Shown piece by piece: positions 6,451 to 11,542 of a DNA stretch of 13,501 nt. Within the stretch, counting starts at the first letter, position 1. Each line of letters opens with the position of its first letter. The notes under the pieces are model-generated. The model did no database searches, was not told where the DNA came from, and was given only the letters and a program-made list of their open reading frames with translations. This stretch comes from an uncultured Phenylobacterium sp. Lineage in GTDB: Bacteria; Pseudomonadota; Alphaproteobacteria; Caulobacterales; Caulobacteraceae. The stretch covers positions 1-13,501 of the forward strand of contig CAMFIW010000025.1 in assembly GCA_945952355.1 (NCBI GenBank), in the 5' to 3' direction. The position numbers and the translations under genes are program-made.

Positions 6451-6966
6451 ATGAGCCTGAGCTTCGTGTTGGGCGGCGCGCGGTCGGGCAAGAGCGCCTA
6501 TGCGCTGCGCCTGGCGGAGGGTCTGGCCGACGGCGGGCGGCTGGTGATGGTGGCGACGGCCCAGGCGCTGGACGACGAGATGGCGGCGCGGATCGCGCGC
6601 CACCGGGCCGAGCGCGGCGAGGCCTGGGCGACGGTCGAAGCGCCGCTGGCGCTGGAGGACGCGGTGCGGGGACTGCGGCCGCGGGACGTGGCGGTGGTCG
6701 ACTGCCTGACGCTGTGGCTGTCGAACCTGATGGCGGCGGAGGCGGACATCGCCGATCGGACGGAGGCGCTGATCGCGGCGCTGGAGGCCTCGCCGGCCGA
6801 CCATGTGATACTGATCTCCAACGAGGTCGGCCAGGGGATCGTGCCGGAGAACCCGCTGGCGCGGCGGTTTCGCGACGAGGCGGGATGGATGCATCAGGCC
6901 ATCGCGGGCGCCTGCGACCGCGTCGTCTTCGTGCAGGCCGGCCTCGCCCAGGTGGTGAAGGGCTGA
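6451..6966 (+). CDS. cobU: Bifunctional adenosylcobinamide kinase / adenosylcobinamide-phosphate guanylyltransferase (CobU/CobP)
   Basis: A 171-aa cytoplasmic enzyme of normal length. In this family it phosphorylates adenosylcobinamide and then transfers GMP to it, giving AdoCbi-GDP for nucleotide-loop assembly. Motifs are the P-loop GGARSGKS (8-15), LDDEMAARIARHRAERG with His51 aligning to the guanylylated histidine of Salmonella CobU, DCLTLWLSNLM (84-94), and NEVGQGIVPENPLARRFRDEAG (124-145). In the last motif region the usual Asn-Gln after AGxx is His-Gln (H149, codon CAT), which is unusual. The start at 6451 follows GGAGGGTGAGCTAG, a good ribosome site. It is transcribed away from btuB and shares the 388-base intergenic region with the riboswitch, so its own transcript may begin antisense to the aptamer. 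Confidence 0.95.
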   Translation: MSLSFVLGGARSGKSAYALRLAEGLADGGRLVMVATAQALDDEMAARIARHRAERGEAWATVEAPLALEDAVRGLRPRDVAVVDCLTLWLSNLMAAEADIADRTEALIAALEASPADHVILISNEVGQGIVPENPLARRFRDEAGWMHQAIAGACDRVVFVQAGLAQVVKG

Positions 6967-6991
6967 CGCGCGGGCGCGATGCAGGCTATCA
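6963..6991 (+). promoter_or_regulatory. Candidate leaderless promoter of the tetR-type gene
   Basis: CTGACG (6963-6968), which overlaps the cobU stop codon, is followed after exactly 17 bases by CTATCA (6986-6991). Only seven bases then precede the ATG at 6999, so the predicted start of transcription falls at or one base before the A of the start codon. There is no Shine-Dalgarno sequence before this ATG, which agrees with a leaderless mRNA. The prediction rests on spacing and partial consensus only. Confidence 0.45.
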
Positions 6992-6998
6992 GTCGTCC

Positions 6999-7586
6999 AT
7001 GAGCCAGGCGGAGACCATCGAGCGGGACGGGCGGCGGCTTCGGTCGGCGGACAGCCGGGCGCGGATCGTGCGCGCCATGCTGGACCTGATCTCGGAGGGC
7101 GAGGTCTCGCCCGGCGCCGAGCCGGTGGCCGCCCGCGCCGAGGTGGGGCTGCGCACCGTGTTCCGGCACTTCAAGGACATGGACAGCCTCTACCGCGAAA
7201 TGGCCCAGGTGGTGGGGACTCAGGTCCGCGCGGTGGCGGCCGAGCCGTTCCTGGCCAGGGACGCGGCGGGCAAGCTCAGGGAGTTCGTCGAGCGTCGCAG
7301 CCGGGTGTTCGAAACCGTTGCGCCGTTCAAGCGCGCAATGGAGGTGCATCGCCTGCGGACCGGCGCCTTCGAAAGCCAGTCGACCCAGATGGTGGCCGAG
7401 CTGCGGGCGATCCTGCGGCGCGAGCTGCCCGACGAGCTGACTTCCGATGTCCTGAAGTTCGAAGCGCTGGACCTGCTCCTGAGCTTCGAGAGCTGGTCTC
7501 GGCTGCGGATCGAACAGGACCTGTCGATCGCCCGCGCACGCGACGTGCTGGTCGCAGCGGCCCTGCGGATCGCCGACGGAGCCTGA
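6999..7586 (+). CDS. TetR/AcrR-family transcriptional regulator
   Basis: A 195-aa protein with a TetR-type N-terminal DNA-binding domain: SRARIVRAMLDLISEGEVSPGAEPVAARAEVGLRTVFRHFKDMDSLYREM (about 19-68). The recognition-helix part is AEVGLRTVFRHFKDMDSLY; the T-V-F-R-H-F-K-D signature matches the family's usual T-x-Y-x-H-F. The remaining 125 residues are helical and would form the ligand-binding and dimerisation domain; no ligand can be read from the sequence. The ATG at 6999 is chosen because the TetR domain starts shortly after it; the open frame extends upstream only as a shadow over cobU. There is no ribosome site, and a promoter candidate suggests leaderless expression. It lies 32 bases after cobU and 39 before a secreted serine hydrolase, which is a possible target together with itself. 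Confidence 0.88.
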   Translation: MSQAETIERDGRRLRSADSRARIVRAMLDLISEGEVSPGAEPVAARAEVGLRTVFRHFKDMDSLYREMAQVVGTQVRAVAAEPFLARDAAGKLREFVERRSRVFETVAPFKRAMEVHRLRTGAFESQSTQMVAELRAILRRELPDELTSDVLKFEALDLLLSFESWSRLRIEQDLSIARARDVLVAAALRIADGA

Positions 7587-7602
7587 CAGCCAGGCCGTTC
7601 AA

Positions 7603-7622
7603 CCCTCCACGAGCACGGAGGG
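7603..7622 (+). promoter_or_regulatory. Small hairpin enclosing the serine hydrolase ribosome site
   Basis: CCCTCC (7603-7608) and GGAGGG (7617-7622) form a perfect six-base-pair stem with an eight-base loop. The 3' arm is itself the Shine-Dalgarno of the gene starting at 7626. Pairing would hide the ribosome site, so this could damp or condition translation. The stem is short and may be coincidental in such GC-rich DNA. Confidence 0.35.
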
Positions 7623-7625
7623 CCG

Positions 7626-8666
7626 ATGCGCAATCTCATCCTGGCGGCGATGCTGAGCCTGGCGGCGGGGACCGCGCGGGCGGAGATCCTGGTCGGCGCC
7701 GACGATCCCGGCTGTCGGGCGGCGGTGGAATTCTCCGATCCGCGCCGGGGCGCCGAGATCGTGGTGCTGAAGGACGGCAAGCCGATCTGCGAGGCCTATT
7801 CGGGCCAGGGCGCGCCGGACCGGCGGATGGAGCTGTGGTCGGGGACCAAGAGCTTCTCCGGGATCATGGTGGCGGCGGCGGTTCAGGACGAGCTGCTCGG
7901 CCTGGACGAGCCGGTCGCCAAGACCCTGCCGGAATGGCGCGACGACCCGCTGAAGGCCAAGGCCACGATCCGCGACCTTCTGACCCTCAGCGTTGGCATG
8001 AGGAGCGTCGTCGGCCGCGCGCCCAACTATGCCGACGCGGTCGCCATGCCGCTGGTCGAGGAGCCCGGCGCGAAGTTCATCTACGGGCCCGGCCCCTACC
8101 AGGTCTGGGGGGCGGTGATGGCGCGCAAGCTGGCGGCCGCCGGCCAGCCGGCCGACCCCTATCTCTATCTGAAGCGACGGATCCTCGACCCGATCGGCCT
8201 GTCGGACGTGACCTGGCGGCGGACGCCGGCGGGCGATCCGCTGATGCCGCAGGGCGCGGTGATGACGGCGCGGGAGTGGTCGCGGTTCGGCGAGTTCGTG
8301 CGCGCCGGCGGCAAGGTGGGCGGCAAGAGCCTGGTGGACCAGGCCACGTTCCGGCAGCTGTTCCAGAGCTCGAAGGCCAACCCCGCCTACGGGATCACCT
8401 GGTGGCTGCCGCACCCGCAGGCGGCGGACAAGCAGGGGCCGAACTCCGACATCACGGCGATGGGGAACAAGGCGCCGCCGGACCTGGTGGTGGCCGCGGG
8501 CGCCGGCGACCAGCGGCTCTATGTGATCCCGTCCAAGGGCCTGACCATCGTGCGCATGGCGAGCTTCACCCTGCGCGACGCCATCGCCCAGCGGCGCGAG
8601 GGCCTGAAATGGTCGGACGCGGAGTTCCTGCGCATCCTGCTGACCGAGAGCGCTGCGGGGCGGTGA
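7626..8666 (+). CDS. Exported beta-lactamase-fold serine hydrolase (class C / EstB-like)
   Basis: A 346-aa protein with a signal peptide (MRNLILAAMLSLAAGTARA, cleavage near residue 19) and a penicillin-binding-protein/class C beta-lactamase-like domain. The S-x-x-K motif is WSGTKSF, with nucleophile Ser72 and Lys75, followed by DLLTLSVGM (117-125). The second motif, usually Tyr-x-Asn, appears as FIYGPGPYQVWG: Tyr153 is kept but the Asn position is Pro. A third-motif-like AAGAGDQRLYVIP occurs at about 291-303. Such proteins are peptidases, esterases or amidases; the substrate cannot be predicted, and the altered second motif argues against classical beta-lactamase activity. The start has GGAGGG four bases upstream. 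It lies 39 bases downstream of the TetR gene on the same strand and may be its target. Confidence 0.86.
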   Translation: MRNLILAAMLSLAAGTARAEILVGADDPGCRAAVEFSDPRRGAEIVVLKDGKPICEAYSGQGAPDRRMELWSGTKSFSGIMVAAAVQDELLGLDEPVAKTLPEWRDDPLKAKATIRDLLTLSVGMRSVVGRAPNYADAVAMPLVEEPGAKFIYGPGPYQVWGAVMARKLAAAGQPADPYLYLKRRILDPIGLSDVTWRRTPAGDPLMPQGAVMTAREWSRFGEFVRAGGKVGGKSLVDQATFRQLFQSSKANPAYGITWWLPHPQAADKQGPNSDITAMGNKAPPDLVVAAGAGDQRLYVIPSKGLTIVRMASFTLRDAIAQRREGLKWSDAEFLRILLTESAAGR

Positions 8667-8680
8667 CGTTGGAAGGTTTG

Positions 8681-8786
8681 GCCACGGAAAACACGGACGG
8701 ACACGGACGAGAGCGCGCATAGCGCGCCTTCATTCGGTTCGCAGAGCTTCAGGCAAACCGTTCGTGCTTTTCGTGTTTTTCGTGGC
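8681..8786. repeat. 106-bp intergenic repeat, second copy of the CCACGAAAAACACGAA family
   Basis: The left end GCCACGGAAAACACGGACGG (from 8681) and the right end (8759-8786, CGTTCGTG...TTTTCGTGGC) are imperfect inverted copies around GAGCGCGCATAGCGCGCC, a GC-rich hairpin. The stretch 8745-8766 matches 1279-1300 of the larger element at 20 of 22 bases, and the right end is almost identical to the right end of that element. It lies between the stops of two convergent genes (8666 and 8792) and could act as a bidirectional transcript end, though no U-tract is present. Confidence 0.72.
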
Positions 8787-8791
8787 GGATC

Positions 8792-9118
8792 TTAGCGGAA
8801 GGCGAAGCTGAGTTTGGCGCCGAGGAAGCGGCCCTGGGGGTCGTAGCCGTGGGCGGCGCCGAGGTCCTTGTCGGCGCGGGGCTGGAGGCCGCAGAGGAAG
8901 CCCAGCGAGCCGGTGACGTCGTCGCGGCCGAAGCGGTGGTCGACCGAGGTCCGGGCGATGCCGGCGGCGCGCAGGGCGTTGGACCGATCATAGGCGGCGG
9001 CCTGGTCGGGGCGCAGGGCCGAGAGATCCAGAGGCTTGGGCGGCGGCAGGGTCTGGGCCTGGGCGGCGGAGGCGAAGCCGGCCAGCGCGGCGGCGAGGAC
9101 CAGGGCTCGGATCGGCAT
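8792..9118 (-). CDS. Small exported protein of unknown function (108 aa)
   Basis: I do not recognise this protein. It has a clear signal peptide, MPIRALVLAAALAGFASAAQA, with cleavage after about residue 21. The mature part of about 87 residues starts TLPPPKPLDLSALRPDQ and contains one cysteine, the segment DHRFGRDDVTGSLGFLCGLQPRADKD, and a C-terminus GRFLGAKLSFAFR. The alternating hydrophobic end resembles a beta strand of an outer-membrane or periplasmic protein. The start at 9118 is supported by AGGAGGAAA at ideal spacing. It lies 14 bases after the stop of the NylB-like hydrolase on the same strand, so the two are probably co-transcribed. A longer open frame through the hydrolase gene in this reading frame is a shadow and was not used. 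Confidence 0.78.
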   Translation of the reverse strand: MPIRALVLAAALAGFASAAQAQTLPPPKPLDLSALRPDQAAAYDRSNALRAAGIARTSVDHRFGRDDVTGSLGFLCGLQPRADKDLGAAHGYDPQGRFLGAKLSFAFR

Positions 9119-9132
9119 CGGCTTTCCTCCTG

Positions 9133-10317
9133 TCAGGCGCCCACGAGGGTTCGGCGGATCTCGTTGGCGGCGCGGTGGGTGAGGTGGACGGCGCGAAAGT
9201 CGAACGGCGTGGCCAGCGAGGACAGCTTGGCGATCACCAGCCGATTGGCGCGGTCGACGAACAGGTTCTGGCCGTGGATACCCATGGCGAACAGGGTCTG
9301 GGGTTCGTCGTCGATGATGTACCAGCCCGAGCGATAGCGCATGGTCATGCCCGGGAAGGCGGGGGCGAATTCCCCAGTCTTCCAGGCCTGCGCGTCGCCG
9401 CCGTCGGCGATGTCGTCGATCAGCGCCATGGGGATGATCTCGACCCCGTCGCGGGCGCCGTCCTGGACCATGAGCTGGCCAAGCCGTGCGAGGTCGCGGA
9501 CGGTGACGCAGAACCCCCCGGTGCAGCGCGGGGCGCCATGGGCGTCGGTGGTCATGCCGGCCGCGTCGACGGCGCCCAGCGGCTTCCAGATGAGATCGGA
9601 GACGAGATCGGCGAGCGGACGGCCGGCGGCGGTCTCGATCACCCAACCCAAGAGGTCGGTGTTGGGGGAGATGTAGGCGAAAGGTCCGCCGTGGGCGGCG
9701 GCTGGCGCATCGAGGCGCTCGTAGAAGGCGTGCAGGTCGACGGGGTGACCGCCAGGCGGATCCCAGCCGGTGGCGGCGGCGTAGGCCTCCTGCTGGGCCG
9801 GATCGAGCCGGGCGCCCGCGCGCATGTCGATGAGCTGGCGCAGGGTGGCGTCGCCATAGGCGGTCTTGGCGAGCTGCGGCAGGTAGGTGGAGACCGACGC
9901 CTCGAGGTCGAGCACGCCGCGCTCGGCGAGCATGCCGAGGACCAGGCCGGTCAGAGACTTGGTGGCCGACATGGCGATGTGGCGGGTGTGTTCGGCCACG
10001 CCGTTGGCATAGGCCTCGTGGACGATCTCGCCGTCGAGCAGGACGATGAAGCCGTCATTGTCGGTAGCGTCGAGGAAGCCCTGGAGGTCAAGGGTCTGGC
10101 CGCCGCCGGCGTTCAGGCGGAAGCCGTCGAGGGTGCGCGCCGAGGGGGGGAGCGGCCAGGGGTCGGACGGATCGGTGGCGATCGGCGCGACGGGCACGAC
10201 CTCGTCCACGTGGTGGAACGCCCAGCGATGGAAGGGGGCCGTGCGCCAGCTGGACAGATCGGCGCTGGCGGCGGCGGTCGGCGGGGCGTCGGAGTGGGCG
10301 TCTGGGGGAGCGGACAT
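9133..10317 (-). CDS. Serine hydrolase, beta-lactamase fold, NylB (6-aminohexanoate-dimer hydrolase)-like
   Basis: A 394-aa protein, the usual size of NylB-type hydrolases, with no signal peptide (the first 20 residues are Pro/Ala-rich), so probably cytoplasmic. Motifs are S-x-x-K as MSATKSLTG (Ser117, Lys120), LRQLIDMRAGARLD (159-172), FAYISPNTDLLGWVIE (213-228) carrying the conserved Tyr215, GGFCVTVRDLARLGQLM (267-283), and the third motif IHGQNLFVD (348-356). Families with this pattern hydrolyse amides or esters, including nylon oligomers and small carboxylesters. The native substrate is unknown. The ATG at 10317 lacks a Shine-Dalgarno, and a promoter-like sequence suggests leaderless expression, so the exact start is moderately certain. 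It is followed by the 108-aa exported protein gene. Confidence 0.88.
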   Translation of the reverse strand: MSAPPDAHSDAPPTAAASADLSSWRTAPFHRWAFHHVDEVVPVAPIATDPSDPWPLPPSARTLDGFRLNAGGGQTLDLQGFLDATDNDGFIVLLDGEIVHEAYANGVAEHTRHIAMSATKSLTGLVLGMLAERGVLDLEASVSTYLPQLAKTAYGDATLRQLIDMRAGARLDPAQQEAYAAATGWDPPGGHPVDLHAFYERLDAPAAAHGGPFAYISPNTDLLGWVIETAAGRPLADLVSDLIWKPLGAVDAAGMTTDAHGAPRCTGGFCVTVRDLARLGQLMVQDGARDGVEIIPMALIDDIADGGDAQAWKTGEFAPAFPGMTMRYRSGWYIIDDEPQTLFAMGIHGQNLFVDRANRLVIAKLSSLATPFDFRAVHLTHRAANEIRRTLVGA

Positions 10318-10325
10318 CGAGGGTT

Positions 10326-10353
10326 ATTTCAGCGCGCAAGGCGCAATGCGCAA
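10326..10353 (-). promoter_or_regulatory. Candidate promoter of the NylB-like hydrolase gene
   Basis: On the minus strand TTGCGCA (10353-10347), a 13-base spacer and GCTGAAAT (10333-10326) resemble the Caulobacter form TTGaCgS-N10-14-GCTANAWC. Eight bases separate the second box from the ATG at 10317, which has no ribosome site. This would again give a leaderless or nearly leaderless message. The matches are partial and the region is repetitive (GCGCAAGGCGCAATGCGCAAGG), so confidence is low. Confidence 0.35.
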
Positions 10354-10369
10354 GGACCGCGCGCGATCT

Positions 10370-10510
10370 CTTCCTCTCCCCCTCGTAGGGGGAGAGGGTA
10401 GGGTGAGGGGGATAGGCAGGGGATTTCAGCTGACGCCTTTCGGCGTCCTTCGCCGCTGCGCGACGAAGCCCCTCACCCTACCCTCTCCCCGCAAGAGCGG
10501 GGCGAGGAAG
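10370..10510. repeat. 141-bp double-hairpin palindromic intergenic repeat
   Basis: The left arm (10370-10411, CTTCCTCTCC...GTGAGGGG) and right arm (10469-10510) are inverted copies. The inner GAGAGGGTAGGGTGAGGGG is perfectly repeated in inverse as CCCCTCACCCTACCCTCTC. Each arm also makes its own hairpin (CTCTCCCCCTC/GGGGGAGAG; CCCCGCAAGAGCGGGG). The layout matches 3931-4098, so the two belong to one repeat type. It occupies most of the space between the divergent NylB-like and dgoK genes (10318-10542), leaving short upstream regions for each. Confidence 0.8.
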
Positions 10511-10542
10511 AATCGCCGTCGACGCTGAGGAGGAGCGCAGGC

Positions 10543-11460
10543 TTGAGTGACATCCAGGGCGAACGCGCCTTTCTGGCCTGCGACTGGGGGTCGACGCACC
10601 TTCGGGCCTGGGTGCTGGACCAGGGGGGCGTGGTGCTGCGCGGGCGGGAGTTTCCGCTGGGGGTCAATCGGCTGGGGCCTGGCGAGGCGGCGCGGCGGTT
10701 CTTCGAGAAGGTGCGGCCGGCGTTGGCGGCCGAGGGCCTGCCCGCCCTGCTGTGTGGGGCGATCGGCTCGAACGTGGGCTGGACGGTGGCGCCCTATGTG
10801 GACTGCCCGGCGCGGCCGGAGGCGGTGGCGGCGGGGCTGATCGCGGCGGCGGAGGGGGTCTGGATCGCGCCCGGCCTGCGCTGCGAGGGGCTGGGCGGAC
10901 AGTGCGACGTGCTGCGCGGCGAGGAGACCCAGGCGTTCGGTTGGCTGGGGCTGGAGGCGGATCGGCAGGCAGGCCGGCGCCTGATCTGCCAGCCGGGCAC
11001 CCACGCGAAGTGGCTGGTGGCCGAGGACGGGGCGATCGTCCGGTTCCTGAGCGCCTTCACCGGCGAGCTGTTCGCGGTCCTGTCGGACCACAGCATCCTG
11101 CGCAATGACGGGCGGGCCGACGACCTGGGCGCCTTCGACGAGGGGCGGGCGGCGGCGGCCGAGGGCGACGCCCTGCTGAACCGGATCTATGCGGCGCGCA
11201 CGCGGGTGGCGGGCGGCGGGGCGGACGCGGCGAGCACCGGCTCGTTCCTGTCCGGCCTGTTGATCGGGGCCGAGGTCGCGGCCACCCCTGCCCTGCTCGG
11301 CCTGGAGGGCGAGACGGTGGACCTGGTCGGTGGCGCGGGGCTTTGCGGACGCTACGCCCGGGCGCTGGAGAGACGCGGCGTGAGCAGCCGGATCTGGGAC
11401 GGAGACGCCGCGGTGCGCGCCGGTCTGCTGGCCCTGGCGCGGTTACGCGGCTTGGTGTGA
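10543..11460 (+). CDS. dgoK: 2-dehydro-3-deoxygalactonokinase (DgoK)
   Basis: A 305-aa cytoplasmic sugar-acid kinase. The family phosphorylates 2-dehydro-3-deoxy-D-galactonate with ATP in the De Ley-Doudoroff route for galactose/galactonate. Motifs are CDWGSTHLRAWVLD (13-26, ATP-binding), GAIGSNVGWTVAPYVDCPA (72-90), VLRGEETQAFGWL (123-135), CQPGTHAKWLV (149-159) and AFTGELFAVLSDHSIL (171-186), all characteristic of DgoK. The start is TTG at 10543, chosen because GAGGAGG lies at good spacing upstream and the conserved domain begins within ten residues. An ATG at 10547 is in another frame. The usual partner dgoA (KDPGal aldolase) is not adjacent; the next gene encodes an acyl-CoA dehydrogenase 82 bases downstream. 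The kinase therefore looks isolated, at least on its 3' side. Confidence 0.94.
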   Translation: MSDIQGERAFLACDWGSTHLRAWVLDQGGVVLRGREFPLGVNRLGPGEAARRFFEKVRPALAAEGLPALLCGAIGSNVGWTVAPYVDCPARPEAVAAGLIAAAEGVWIAPGLRCEGLGGQCDVLRGEETQAFGWLGLEADRQAGRRLICQPGTHAKWLVAEDGAIVRFLSAFTGELFAVLSDHSILRNDGRADDLGAFDEGRAAAAEGDALLNRIYAARTRVAGGGADAASTGSFLSGLLIGAEVAATPALLGLEGETVDLVGGAGLCGRYARALERRGVSSRIWDGDAAVRAGLLALARLRGLV

Positions 11461-11542
11461 CCGCAGAGTCGAGACTTGCACAACGAGACGGTGGCGGCGC
11501 GAGCGTGGCTGGTCTAGAGGGTCGGCGAAGACGGAGAGCCCC

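Noticed and set aside
7626..10317. The two serine hydrolases as a tandem duplication
   Set aside because: They are on opposite strands, differ in length, export signal and motif context (WSGTKSF vs MSATKSLTG; YGPGPY vs YISPNTD), so they are distinct subfamilies.
11461..11542. Promoter for the acyl-CoA dehydrogenase gene (TTGCAC near 11475)
   Set aside because: No convincing -10 element at suitable spacing; read-through from dgoK is also possible.
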